19,755 bases of DNA from Palsa-883 sp035486355 (GCA_035486355.1 DATHNE010000118.1:1-19755), one strand, 5' to 3'. Shown: positions 1-8,156, counted from the stretch's first letter. Notes: generated by a model not told the origin, from the sequence alone. Numbers and translations: made by a program.

Positions 1-333
1 AACGTTGCCAAAGAGTTCGAATGTCAGAAGCGCCTATCACGCCACCATGCTATCGCCGCCGATTCTCTTCAGGGAATCCCCAAGCGACAATTCTTACAGA
101 GCGTGACAAAATTGACTCAGTTATTTCCTAACGCGCCCTTACGGTCCTTGCCCCCCTACTGGGGCGCCTTTGTCCAACGGCAATGGAAAATCTGGTACGG
201 CCCCGCGCGCGGGGTGATCAAGCAAGTTCAACTCGCACTTGGCGAGGCGCAGACCGCATCGACACGAGGCGACATCACTGTGATCGCGGTGGAGCCTTAC
301 CAGGCGCACATCATGTGCCGCGACGCGTTCTGA
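1..333 (+). CDS. Hypothetical protein, C-terminal part (runs off left edge)
   Basis: The reading frame is open from the first base to a TGA at 331-333, giving 110 residues of what is probably the C-terminal end of a longer protein. A GTG at 103 could start a 76-residue protein, but I see no convincing Shine-Dalgarno there, and the frame is equally protein-like upstream of it. The peptide has a Trp/Tyr-rich centre (PYWGAF, QWKIWYGPARG) and ends ITVIAVEPYQAHIMCRDAF. I do not recognise a family. Codon use (AAA, TTA, TTG, CAA) is visibly less GC-biased than in the neighbouring genes, which could mean horizontal origin or a decaying gene. It converges on the glutathione S-transferase gene. Confidence 0.4.
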   Translation, partial: NVAKEFECQKRLSRHHAIAADSLQGIPKRQFLQSVTKLTQLFPNAPLRSLPPYWGAFVQRQWKIWYGPARGVIKQVQLALGEAQTASTRGDITVIAVEPYQAHIMCRDAF

Positions 334-345
334 TCATTCCAGCCT

Positions 346-368
346 CAACCGGTCAACCTCGCCGGTTG
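346..368. terminator. Possible bidirectional hairpin between convergent genes
   Basis: CAACCGG at 346-352 pairs perfectly with CCGGTTG at 362-368 across a 9-nt loop. It lies between two convergent stop codons, at 333 (+) and 407 (-). There is no T tract on either side, so intrinsic termination is only a suggestion. Confidence 0.3.
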
Positions 369-406
369 GTGCGACCGAGACAGTGTACCGGCGAGGCCAA
401 GAGGTC

Positions 407-1033
407 TTAGGACAGCGCCACGTCGAACCCCTTCTTCGTCCCCGGTCGCGCCATCATCGCCTCGTACCAGCGCTTCACGTTCGGGAAGTCGGCGAGGTCC
501 ACCTTGTGCCGCTCGTGCCGCCAGGCCCAGCCCAGGATGGCGAAATCGGCGATAGAGATCGGTCCGGCGGCGAATTCGACGCTGGCTAGGCGCTTGTCGA
601 ACACGCCGTAGAGGCGGCGGGTTTCCTTGGAATAGCGTTCCAGGCCGTAGCGGCGGTCCTGCTCGTTCTCCACCTGCAGGAAATGGTGCACCTGGCCGGG
701 CATCGGACCGAACCCACCCATCTGCCACATCAGCCATTCCAGCACCGGCACCTGCTCGCGCACCGTCTTGGGCCAGAACTTGCCGGTCTTTTCACCGAGA
801 TAGATCAGGATCGCACCGGATTCGAACACGCTGATCGGCTTCCCGTCCGGCCCGTCGGGGTCGATGATCGCAGGAATGCGGTTGTTCGGGCTGATCTTCA
901 GGAAGTCGGGGGCAAACTGCTCGCCCTTGGAGATGTTGATGGGATGGACGTTGTAGGGCAGGCCCATCTCCTCCAGCGCGGCGCTGATCTTACGGCCGTT
1001 CGGCGTGTTCCAGGTGTAGAGTTCGATGGCCAT
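407..1033 (-). CDS. Nu-class glutathione S-transferase, YfcG-like
   Basis: A 208-residue cytosolic protein matching the Nu-class GST family typified by E. coli YfcG, a glutathione-dependent disulfide oxidoreductase. The N-terminal thioredoxin-like half has the TPNGRK motif (residues 10-15), where the Thr-Pro-Asn replaces the Ser/Tyr/Cys of other GST classes. It also has SPNNRIPAI (49-56) with the cis-Pro, and the FESGAIL glutathione gamma-glutamyl site (70-76). The C-terminal half is all-helical, with WLMWQMGG and a SIADFAILGWAW segment. The length is normal for the family. The start at 1033 was chosen over a longer in-frame extension because GAGGGG lies about 9 nt upstream and the homology begins at MAIELYTWNTPNG. 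It is divergent from the MFS transporter with 117 nt between starts. A role in thiol/disulfide homeostasis or detoxification is inferred from the family. Confidence 0.93.
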   Translation of the reverse strand: MAIELYTWNTPNGRKISAALEEMGLPYNVHPINISKGEQFAPDFLKISPNNRIPAIIDPDGPDGKPISVFESGAILIYLGEKTGKFWPKTVREQVPVLEWLMWQMGGFGPMPGQVHHFLQVENEQDRRYGLERYSKETRRLYGVFDKRLASVEFAAGPISIADFAILGWAWRHERHKVDLADFPNVKRWYEAMMARPGTKKGFDVALS

Positions 1034-1150
1034 CTGGGGCTCCCCTCGGTGCGTTGATCGAGTTTCCCCGACCTGCCGCTTGGCCGCAACCGTACCCGGC
1101 GGCATGGGGATTGCTTGGCCTGGCGCGGACATCCTGGAAAGAGCCGGCCC

Positions 1151-2377
1151 ATGTCGACCTCTGCCGCAACCGCCGATACCACCACCGGAACCGGGCGCTG
1201 GACCCAGTTGGGCCTGGGGCTGGTGTGCATGATGGCGATCTCCAGCCCGCAATATGTGTGGACGCTGTTCGTCAAGCCGCTGAGCGGGGCGCTCGGGGTG
1301 GGCGCGCCGGCGCTGCAGGTGACGTTCTCGATCATGATCATCCTGCAGACGTTCTTTTCGCCGTTCCAGGGCTGGCTGGTGGACCGGTTCGGACCGCGCA
1401 AGCTGATCGGGCTGGGCGGCGTGCTGACCGGGCTGTCCTGGGTGCTGGCGTCGCAGACGACGTCGCTGACGCAGTTGTATCTGACCTATGGGGTGATCGC
1501 CGGGCTGGGCACCGGCATCGTCTATGTCGGCGTGGTGGGCCAGGTGGTGGGCTGGTTCCCGGATCGGCGCGGCTTTGCCGCCGGCGTGGTGACCGCGGGC
1601 TACGGCATGGGGGCGATCCTGACGACCTTCCCGATTACCAATGCATTGGCCAGCGTCGGATATCAGACCACGCTGATCCGGTTCGGCATTGTGTTCGGCG
1701 TGGTCGGGTTGGTGGCAGCGCTGGGGCTGAAGCCACCACCGGCCGCGACGGTGGAGGATGCCAGCGCGGGGGCCGAGACCGGCGCAATGCTGAAGTCGCC
1801 CGTGTTCTGGCTGATGTTCGTGATGATGACGATGATGTCGACGTCCGGACTGATGGTGGTGTCGAACATGGCCGGCTTCGCCACCGAGTTCGGCGTGGCG
1901 CAGATGGTGGTATCGGGCATGGCGGCGCTGCCGTTGGCGCTGACGATCGATCGTTTCACCAACGGGTTGACACGGCCGTTCTTCGGCTGGGTGTCGGACC
2001 AGTTGGGACGCGAGAACACGATGTTCCTGGCATTCACACTGGAAGGCATCGCGATGGCGGTGTGGCTGGCGATGCGCAGCGATCCGCTGGCGTTCGCGCT
2101 GCTATCGGGGCTGGTGTTCTTCGGGTGGGGCGAGATCTTCTCGCTGTTCCCGTCGACGTTGACGGATACGTTCGGCACGAAGCACGCGACGCGGAATTAC
2201 GGGTGTTTGTATATCGCGCAGGGCATCGGGTCGTTCCTGGGCGGGCCGATGGCGGCGCTGCTGCACGGCGTCAGCGGGTCGTGGGCGACGGTGTTCTATG
2301 TCGCAATCGCGGCGGATCTGATCACGGCCGTGCTGGCGATCGCGGTGTTGAAGCCGTTGCGGGCGGCGTATCGGTAG
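1151..2377 (+). CDS. MFS transporter, oxalate/formate antiporter (OFA) type
   Basis: A 408-residue inner-membrane protein with about 12 hydrophobic segments. MFS motif A appears in both halves: GWLVDRFGPRKLIG in the loop after TM2 (residues 74-87) and RPFFGWVSDQLGRE (275-288). The family signature near TM11 is present as NYGCLYIAQGIG (349-360). These features place it in the oxalate/formate antiporter family, whose members exchange small mono- and dicarboxylates. The Lys that OxlT needs for oxalate at the TM11 position is Gln357 here, so oxalate itself is doubtful. An ATG at 1115 would add 12 residues. I prefer 1151 because GGAAAGAG lies about 7 nt upstream. It is divergent from the GST gene. 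The neighbouring CoA-transferase, acyl-CoA dehydrogenase and binding protein suggest a carboxylate substrate, but this is inference. Confidence 0.9.
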   Translation: MSTSAATADTTTGTGRWTQLGLGLVCMMAISSPQYVWTLFVKPLSGALGVGAPALQVTFSIMIILQTFFSPFQGWLVDRFGPRKLIGLGGVLTGLSWVLASQTTSLTQLYLTYGVIAGLGTGIVYVGVVGQVVGWFPDRRGFAAGVVTAGYGMGAILTTFPITNALASVGYQTTLIRFGIVFGVVGLVAALGLKPPPAATVEDASAGAETGAMLKSPVFWLMFVMMTMMSTSGLMVVSNMAGFATEFGVAQMVVSGMAALPLALTIDRFTNGLTRPFFGWVSDQLGRENTMFLAFTLEGIAMAVWLAMRSDPLAFALLSGLVFFGWGEIFSLFPSTLTDTFGTKHATRNYGCLYIAQGIGSFLGGPMAALLHGVSGSWATVFYVAIAADLITAVLAIAVLKPLRAAYR

Positions 2378-2690
2378 GGAGCCAAGCATTACCCGTCAAA
2401 GCAGGAAATGGCAGACCTCTATTTTGGGCCCTCTTCACCAAGAATCCAGCGGCGCCATTTCGGTGGCAGCACACTGACCCGACCGCCGTGAAGTGACTTC
2501 CTGATTTCATCGGAACTGCCGCGGCGGCGCCAGGCGCGCAAAAAAACGACAAAGGCCAAGAAGCCGGGTCGAGCCGAACTGAAGTCGTGGAACCATCAGT
2601 GCCCTCCGACCTGTCGTGGCTGCGCATGGCGGTGCGACGTCACTATATCGCCTGGACAAGCGCGATGAAGCGCGGGCCAGATCTGCGGGT
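2378..2690. other. 313-nt convergent intergenic stretch, no recognised gene
   Basis: The stretch lies between the convergent stops of the MFS gene (2377) and the CoA-transferase gene (2691). On the + strand one frame is open from 2497 to a TAG at 2737-2739. It encodes an Ala-rich start and then a protein-like stretch (WLRMAVRRHYIAWTSAM). It has no good start codon or ribosome site and overlaps the CoA-transferase 3' end, so I do not call it a gene. A poly-A run sits near 2540. I see no strong terminator hairpin. Confidence 0.5.
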
Positions 2691-3881
2691 TTACACGACG
2701 CCCTGGGCACGCAGGGAGGCAATCCGCGCGGCATCGTAGCCGAGGTCTTGGAGCACCGCGTCGGTATCGGCGCCGAGGGCGGGCGCGGCGGCGTGTGGTA
2801 TGTCGCTGCCGGGCAGGCGGAACGCGGGGGCGACCATGCGGAAGTCCGGCCGTTCCGGATGCGGATAGGACCAGACGCGATCCTCGCTTTCGACGAACGG
2901 AGAGGTCAGGGCCTGGGCGATGTCCTGGACGGGCGCGGCGGGGACCTCGCCGGCGAACTGGGCGAGCCACGCTGCGGTGGTGCGGGCGCGCAGGGCGTCG
3001 TCCAGCAGGCGGGTCAGTTCGGCACGATTTTCGCGCCGGTCACGGAATGTGGCGAAGCGCGGATCGTGCGCCAGGTCGGCGCGGCCGAGTTTCGCGCACA
3101 GCACGGGCCAGAATTTCTGCTTGTTGCACATGATGAAGATCCAGCCGTCCTCGGTGCGATACAGCTGGCTGGGCGTGAGGGAGGGATGCGCGGAGCGGGG
3201 TTCGCGGCCCTGCGCGTGACCCTCGTTGAGATACCAGGCGGCGAGGTAGTTCAGGTTCGACAGCGCAGTGTCGAACAGGCTCACATCGACGTCCCTGCCC
3301 TGCCCCGTGGCGCGCGCGGCAATGATGCCGCTGAGCAGCGCCAGCGCAGCGTAGACGCCGGCCATCATGTCGACGATCGATAGGCCAAACCGCGCGGGGG
3401 CGCCGTCGGGTTCGCCGGTGAGGGACAGGTAGCCAGCCTCGGCCTGCATCAGGTAGTCATAACCGGGCCAGTTCGCGCGGTTGCCGCCGCGGCCGAAGGC
3501 GGAGAGATGCGCGCAGACGATGCGGGGGTTGGCGTCTTTCAGTGCGTCATAGGTGGTGCCGAGGCGGGCGGGTTGGTCGCCGCGCAGATTGTCGAGCACG
3601 CCGTCGGCACCGCGCACCAGGTCGTGCAGCACCGCGCGGCCTTCGGCACCGCGCAGGTTAAGCGTGATAGAGCGCTTGTTGCGGTTGAAGGCCTGGAAGA
3701 AGTGGCTGTCGTTCTTGCCCAGGAAATGCGGGCCGACATGGCGAGAGACGTCGCCGCCCTCCGCGGGGTTTTCGATCTTGATGACTTCGGCGCCCATGTC
3801 GGCCAGCTGCATGGACCCGAATGGTCCGGCGCCGTATTGTTCGACGGCGATGATGCGCATGCCGGCGAGAGGCGGGTTCAT
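2691..3881 (-). CDS. Class III CoA-transferase (CaiB/BaiF family)
   Basis: A 396-residue cytosolic enzyme of the formyl-CoA transferase/CaiB/BaiF family, which moves CoA between carboxylic acids through an aspartyl-CoA thioester. The N-terminal Rossmann-like half contains LADMGAEVIKIENP (residues 26-39) and NRNKRSITLNL (67-77). The predicted catalytic Asp is D171 in IVDMMAGVYAAL, the same context as D169 of formyl-CoA transferase. The downstream GRDVDVSLFDTAL is also typical, and the length is normal. The ATG at 3881 overlaps the stop of the acyl-CoA dehydrogenase by 4 nt (ATGA), so the two are translationally coupled. The pair presumably activates and then oxidises one carboxylic acid. The acid cannot be named from sequence alone. 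Confidence 0.93.
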   Translation of the reverse strand: MNPPLAGMRIIAVEQYGAGPFGSMQLADMGAEVIKIENPAEGGDVSRHVGPHFLGKNDSHFFQAFNRNKRSITLNLRGAEGRAVLHDLVRGADGVLDNLRGDQPARLGTTYDALKDANPRIVCAHLSAFGRGGNRANWPGYDYLMQAEAGYLSLTGEPDGAPARFGLSIVDMMAGVYAALALLSGIIAARATGQGRDVDVSLFDTALSNLNYLAAWYLNEGHAQGREPRSAHPSLTPSQLYRTEDGWIFIMCNKQKFWPVLCAKLGRADLAHDPRFATFRDRRENRAELTRLLDDALRARTTAAWLAQFAGEVPAAPVQDIAQALTSPFVESEDRVWSYPHPERPDFRMVAPAFRLPGSDIPHAAAPALGADTDAVLQDLGYDAARIASLRAQGVV

Positions 3882-5014
3882 GCCGGGCTCCGCTGCACCA
3901 GTTGGCGCGCGATGATGATGCGTTGCAGCTCGTTGGTGCCCTCGCCGATCACCAGCAGCGGGGCGTCGCGATACAGACGTTCGACCGGGAATTCGGTGGA
4001 ATAGCCGTAGCCGCCGTGCACGCGCATGGCCTCGGTGGCGTTTTCCAGCGCCGCCTCGCTGGCGAACAGCTTGGCCATGCCGGCCTCCATGTCGCAGCGC
4101 TGGCCTTGGTCGTAGAGGTCCGCAGCGCGGCGGGTAAGCAGGCGGGCGGCCTCGGTGCGGGTGGCCATGTCGGCGAGTTTGAGCTGGATCGCCTGGTGTT
4201 GGGCGATGGGTTTGCCGAAGGTCTTGCGAAGCTGGGCGTAGCGGACGGATTCATCCAACGCCGCCTGGGCGATACCGACACCACGCGAGGCGACGTTGAT
4301 GCGGCCGAGTTCGAGCCCGGACAGCGCGTGCTTCAGGCCGAGGCCTTCGACGCCACCGATCAGACGATCCGCCGGCACGCGGTAGTTGTCGAAGACCAGT
4401 TCCGCGCTGTCGATGCCTTTGTATCCCAGTTTCTCTAGCTTGCGGCTGACAGTGAATCCAGGGCCTTTCTCGGCGAGGAACATGCTCATGCCGCGATGGC
4501 GTGGCTCGGCAGTGGGATCGGTCTTCACCAGCAGCGCGAAGCAGGAACCATGGATGCCGTTGCTGATCCACGTCTTGGTCCCGTTGATGATGTAGGCGTC
4601 GCCGTCGCGGCGCGCGGTGGTGCGGATGGCTTGCAGATCGGTGCCGCAGTCGGGTTCGGTCAGCGCCAGGCCGCCACGCAGCTCGCCGCTGGCGAAGCGC
4701 GGCAGGTATTCACGCTTTTGCGATTCGGTGCCCTGGCGTTCGACCACGGCCGACATGATCAGGTGCGAATTGAAGATCCCGGTGAGCGACATCCACACGC
4801 GCGCAATGCGTTCGACGATTGCGGCATAGGTCGCGCAGGGCAGACCCAGGCCGCCATACTCCGCGCTGATGGTCGCACCGAACAGGCCAAGGTCCCGCAT
4901 GCGCGCGACGATGTCGGCAGGCCAGGTATCGGATTTCTCCAGCGCGTGGACGTGCGGCGCGACGTCGCGCGTCAAGAATATTTCGATCGTGTCAAGGATC
5001 TGTTGATCTGACAT
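3878..5014 (-). CDS. Acyl-CoA dehydrogenase
   Basis: A 378-residue FAD-dependent acyl-CoA dehydrogenase that introduces a 2,3-double bond into an acyl-CoA and passes electrons to ETF. The domains are in normal order: the N-terminal helical domain (1-115), the mid beta-domain with ALTEPDCGTDL (117-127) and TKTWISNG (146-153) for FAD and substrate contacts, and the C-terminal helical domain. The C-terminal domain has RKTFGKPIAQHQAIQ (263-277) and VHGGYGYSTEFPVERLYRD (332-350). The predicted catalytic base is E358 in GEGTNELQR, as in medium- and short-chain members. The start at 5014 has only a weak ribosome site. In the same frame, a 25-codon ORF with a much better site ends 42 nt upstream. It forms an operon with the CoA-transferase gene. 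Confidence 0.95.
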   Translation of the reverse strand: MSDQQILDTIEIFLTRDVAPHVHALEKSDTWPADIVARMRDLGLFGATISAEYGGLGLPCATYAAIVERIARVWMSLTGIFNSHLIMSAVVERQGTESQKREYLPRFASGELRGGLALTEPDCGTDLQAIRTTARRDGDAYIINGTKTWISNGIHGSCFALLVKTDPTAEPRHRGMSMFLAEKGPGFTVSRKLEKLGYKGIDSAELVFDNYRVPADRLIGGVEGLGLKHALSGLELGRINVASRGVGIAQAALDESVRYAQLRKTFGKPIAQHQAIQLKLADMATRTEAARLLTRRAADLYDQGQRCDMEAGMAKLFASEAALENATEAMRVHGGYGYSTEFPVERLYRDAPLLVIGEGTNELQRIIIARQLVQRSPA

Positions 5015-5056
5015 CTCAGAGCGACCGGTTTCTGGAGTGGACCATCGATGCGGCCA

Positions 5057-5134
5057 TCACGTCAGCGACGGCGCGGTGCTGTTGAAGGTGTGCTCCCGCG
5101 CCAGCGGCACGGCCCTGCCCGACATGTATGGCAT
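5057..5134 (-). CDS. Possible 25-residue leader ORF or gene remnant upstream of the acyl-CoA dehydrogenase
   Basis: ATG at 5134 is preceded by GGGAGGATCACG, a strong Shine-Dalgarno at good spacing. It opens a 25-codon frame (MPYMSGRAVPLAREHTFNST and on) that ends at TGA 5057-5059. The frame is the same as that of the acyl-CoA dehydrogenase gene, which starts 14 codons after this stop with a poor ribosome site. This could be a translated leader, the residue of an older N-terminus or of a deleted gene, or chance. I recognise no homologous peptide. Confidence 0.3.
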   Translation of the reverse strand: MPYMSGRAVPLAREHTFNSTAPSLT

Positions 5135-5246
5135 CGTGATCCTCCCGTGAACAGCATCGTGGGGCCCTCTTCTCACGGCCCGCGATCGGCGGCAAACTGT
5201 ACGAAACCAAACCTACCACAACGACTCAAGAGGGGAGTTTCCGTTC

Positions 5247-6473
5247 ATGCCGCGCATCACTCGTCGTGCCGCGCTCGCCGGATTGGCAGCCGTGCCGCTG
5301 GCCAAGCCGGGCATCATTCGTGCGCAGAGCACGTCGAAGTCGGTGAAGATCGGTCTGCTCAGCGACATGAGCGGGCCATACCGGGACGTTGGCGGTCCGG
5401 GCAACAAGGTCGCCGTGGCGTTGGCAGTGGAGGATATCGGCGGGTCGGTGCTGGGCCGGCCGGTCGAGATCCTGCAAGGCGATGACCAGAACAAACCCGA
5501 TGTCGCCGCCGCACTGGCACGCGAATGGATCGATAGCCAGGGGGTTGATGCGCTGACCGATGGCGCGGCGAGTTCGTCGGGCCTCGCAGTGCAGCAGATC
5601 GCGTTCGAGAAGAAGCGGCCGTATCTGATTACCGGGCCAGCGACGTCGGACATGACTGGGCCGAAATGCACGCCGTATGGCATTCATTTCTCTTATGATA
5701 CGTACGCGCTGGCCAACGGGACTGGCACCGCGCTGACCAAGGCTGGCGGCGATTCGTGGTTTTTCGTCACCGCGGACTACGCGTTCGGCTATGCTCTGGA
5801 GCGCGATACGATCAACGCGGTGAAGAAGAACGGCGGCAAGGTGTTGGGCGTGACGCGCGCGCCGCTGGCGACGCCGGATTTCTCCAGCTTCCTGGTGCAG
5901 GCGCAATCGTCGGGTGCCAAGGTGCTGGGGCTGGCGAATGCCGGCACCGATCTGCAGAACTGCATCAAGCAGGCGGCGGAGTTCGGGATCAGTGGCAAGG
6001 GCATGAAGGTGGCCACGCTGCTGATGCAGATCAGCGACGTGAACTCGCTGGGGCAGAAGACCTGCGAGGGGCTGATCTACACCGACTCGTTCTACTGGGA
6101 CATGACCGACAAGACGCGCGCCTGGTCGAAGCGCTGGGGCGCGAAGATGGGCGGCATGGTGCCAGGGCTGCTGCATGCCGGGCAGTATTGCGCGGCGTAC
6201 CATTGGCTGAAGGCGGTGCAGGCGGCGGGGACAACGGATGCCGATGCGGTGGTGGCGAAGATGAAGGCCACCAAGGTCAATGATTTTTATAACACTGAGG
6301 TGACGATCCGGCAGGATGGGCGCGTGATGCACCAGATGTATCTGTGGCAGGTGAAACCAGCGGCGGAATCGAAATACAAGTATGATTTCTGCAAGAACCT
6401 GGCGGTGATCAAGCCAGAGGATGCGTGGCGGCCGATGAGCGAAGGTGGCTGCCCCTATGTGAAGGCGACCTAG
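5247..6473 (+). CDS. ABC transporter substrate-binding protein, Leu/Ile/Val (type I periplasmic) family
   Basis: A 408-residue exported binding protein. The N-terminus has a twin-Arg (TRRAALAG, Arg6-Arg7), a hydrophobic core and an Ala-Gln cleavage region near residue 27, so a Tat-type or Sec signal peptide is likely. The mature part starts KIGLLSDMSGPYRDVGGPG, typical of branched-chain amino acid and amide binding proteins. The two lobes follow, with ALAREWIDSQGVDALTDG, YLITGPATSDMTG and FFVTADYAFGYALERD. This branch often binds carboxylates or amides rather than branched-chain amino acids. No permease or ATPase gene is in the window, so it is an orphan here. GAGGGGAG lies about 11 nt before the ATG. 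It is divergent from the acyl-CoA operon, so a shared substrate and regulation are plausible. Confidence 0.92.
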   Translation: MPRITRRAALAGLAAVPLAKPGIIRAQSTSKSVKIGLLSDMSGPYRDVGGPGNKVAVALAVEDIGGSVLGRPVEILQGDDQNKPDVAAALAREWIDSQGVDALTDGAASSSGLAVQQIAFEKKRPYLITGPATSDMTGPKCTPYGIHFSYDTYALANGTGTALTKAGGDSWFFVTADYAFGYALERDTINAVKKNGGKVLGVTRAPLATPDFSSFLVQAQSSGAKVLGLANAGTDLQNCIKQAAEFGISGKGMKVATLLMQISDVNSLGQKTCEGLIYTDSFYWDMTDKTRAWSKRWGAKMGGMVPGLLHAGQYCAAYHWLKAVQAAGTTDADAVVAKMKATKVNDFYNTEVTIRQDGRVMHQMYLWQVKPAAESKYKYDFCKNLAVIKPEDAWRPMSEGGCPYVKAT

Positions 6474-6487
6474 CCACCCTCATGCCT

Positions 6488-6512
6488 CCCTCTCCCGCAA
6501 CGCGGGAGAGGG
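6488..6512. terminator. Strong bidirectional hairpin between convergent genes (repeat-like)
   Basis: An 11-bp perfect stem (6488-6498 with 6502-6512) closes a 3-nt AAC loop. The stem is CCCTCTCCCGC against GCGGGAGAGGG. It sits between the convergent stops at 6473 (+) and 6524 (-), with no T tract. As I recall, near-identical CCCTCTCCCGC-type hairpins are scattered between genes in many GC-rich proteobacteria, so this is probably one copy of a REP-like family used as a terminator. Confidence 0.7.
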
Positions 6513-6523
6513 GGCAATGGGGG

Positions 6524-8065
6524 TCAGATCTGTAGTTCGATCAGGAACGGGCCTTTGCGGTTGAAGGACTGGGCGAGCAGGTCGGCGAGGCCTTCGCAAC
6601 TGTCGGCGCGGGCGGCGTCGACGCCCATGCCGTTGGCGAGCTTGGTCCAGTTGAGGTCGGGGTTGCCGATGTCCATCATATCGAGTGCGGTACGGCCAGG
6701 ATTGGCGCCGACATTGGCGAGCTCACCCAAGAGGATCTGGTACTTGCGGTTCGACAGCAGCACCGTGGTGACGTCGAGATTCTCACGCGCCTGCGTCCAC
6801 AGCGATTGCAGCGTGTACATCGCGGAGCCATCGGCCTGCAGCCCCACGACACGGCGGCCAGGCGCGCCAATCGCCGCGCCGGTGGCGAGCGGCGGGCCGC
6901 TGCCGATGGCGCCGCCGGTGCCGGCCAGCCAGTCATGCGGCGCGGCGACATAGGTCAGCGGAAAGAACCCGCGACCGAAACTGACGGCCTCGTCGATGAT
7001 GATCGCCTGCTCTGGCAGCAGGGCGGCGACTGTTGCAGCCACCGCCTCGGGCTTCGGCGCGCCGCGCGCGGTTGTGGGACGCGGGCCGGGATCCGGCAGC
7101 GCCGCATGCGGCGCGCCAAGTTCGTCGACCAGGCGTGCCAGAGCCTCAGCCGCGTCCTGATCGGGGCGAGCCAGCGTATGCACATCCGCATCCGCAGGGA
7201 CCGAGCTGCCGGGTTTGTTCGGGTAGGCAAAGAAGGTGACCGGCTTGCGGGCGCCGACCAGGATCACCTGTTTGGTGCCAACCAGCGCTTTGATCGCGAC
7301 ATCGACAACATAAGGCACGCGATCGACCGGCACCCTGCCCTGCCCACGCGCGAGCCGGCCGTTCGATCCTTGCGCAATCAGCCGCGCGCCGGTCGCGGCA
7401 GCGATGCGATGCGCGAGCATCAGCGCCTCAGGGGACCCGACCGCGTTGCCACCCAGCACCAGCAGTGTCGATGCACCACGCCGCAGGATGCGTGCGGCAT
7501 TGGTAATCTGCGCCGGATCGGATTGCGGCGCCGGTGGCACCACCAACGCCTCCGCAACGATACCGCCTTCGTCCCATGATGTGTCGGACGGCAGGATCAG
7601 CGTAGCGATCTGGCCGGGGTAGCTGCGTGCCGCCTGCACGGCGACCGCGGCATCGGCGCCGACGGTGGCCGATGTACTCGCCGTGCGCACCCAGGCGGAG
7701 GCACCGCGCGCCCAGCCCTCGGTGTCGGCAGTCAGCGGTGCATCCAGCGGGCGGTGATAGGTCGCCTGGTCGCCGACGATGTTGACGATCGGCGTCAGCG
7801 CGCGACGCGCGTTGTGCAGATTGGCGAGACCGTTGGCGAGGCCGGGGCCGCAATGCAGCAATGTCGCCGCGGGCTTGCCGGTCATGCGCGCATAGCCATC
7901 GGCCGCGCCGGTCACCACACCCTCGAACAGGCCCAGCACACAGTGCATGCCGGGGATTCGATCGAGCGCCGCAACGAAATGCATCTCGGACGTGCCGGGG
8001 TTGGAGAAGCAGGTATCGACCCCGCTTTTCAGCAGCGTGTGCACCAGGCTTTCGGCGCCATTCAT
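6524..8065 (-). CDS. Thiamine-diphosphate-dependent enzyme, acetolactate synthase large subunit-like
   Basis: A 513-residue protein of the pyruvate oxidase/acetolactate synthase/benzoylformate decarboxylase superfamily. The N-terminal pyrimidine-binding domain has SNPGTSEMHFVAALD and the conserved Glu (E48 in LFEGVVTGAADGYAR) that activates the cofactor. The middle domain spans roughly 180-320. The C-terminal pyrophosphate domain carries a variant cofactor motif: ADGSAMYTLQSLW (from residue 411) and SNR at 438-440, instead of GDGS and NN. No FAD-site evidence or small subunit is visible, so it is probably a decarboxylase or carboligase rather than the anabolic IlvB. The start at 8065 was chosen because GAGGA lies about 12 nt upstream and homology begins there. 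Upstream in-frame ATGs at 8089 and 8170 lack a ribosome site. It is divergent from a 2-hydroxyacid dehydrogenase, so both may handle a 2-oxoacid. Confidence 0.9.
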   Translation of the reverse strand: MNGAESLVHTLLKSGVDTCFSNPGTSEMHFVAALDRIPGMHCVLGLFEGVVTGAADGYARMTGKPAATLLHCGPGLANGLANLHNARRALTPIVNIVGDQATYHRPLDAPLTADTEGWARGASAWVRTASTSATVGADAAVAVQAARSYPGQIATLILPSDTSWDEGGIVAEALVVPPAPQSDPAQITNAARILRRGASTLLVLGGNAVGSPEALMLAHRIAAATGARLIAQGSNGRLARGQGRVPVDRVPYVVDVAIKALVGTKQVILVGARKPVTFFAYPNKPGSSVPADADVHTLARPDQDAAEALARLVDELGAPHAALPDPGPRPTTARGAPKPEAVAATVAALLPEQAIIIDEAVSFGRGFFPLTYVAAPHDWLAGTGGAIGSGPPLATGAAIGAPGRRVVGLQADGSAMYTLQSLWTQARENLDVTTVLLSNRKYQILLGELANVGANPGRTALDMMDIGNPDLNWTKLANGMGVDAARADSCEGLADLLAQSFNRKGPFLIELQI

Positions 8066-8156
8066 CGTTGGTGGTTCCTCATCAGGCATGGTCGGCGCCA
8101 CACTGCCCGCGAGGCGGTGCCCTGGCAACCTGGGGCGACTCATGGCATGCAACGCG

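Noticed and set aside
1054..2496. A 480-codon + strand frame overlapping the MFS gene
   Set aside because: Its Gly/Arg/Asp-rich, low-complexity translation is an out-of-frame reading of the transporter gene.
2497..2739. An 80-codon open frame on the + strand after the MFS gene
   Set aside because: No suitable start or ribosome site, an Ala-rich beginning, and overlap with the CoA-transferase 3' end. Noted only as gap content.
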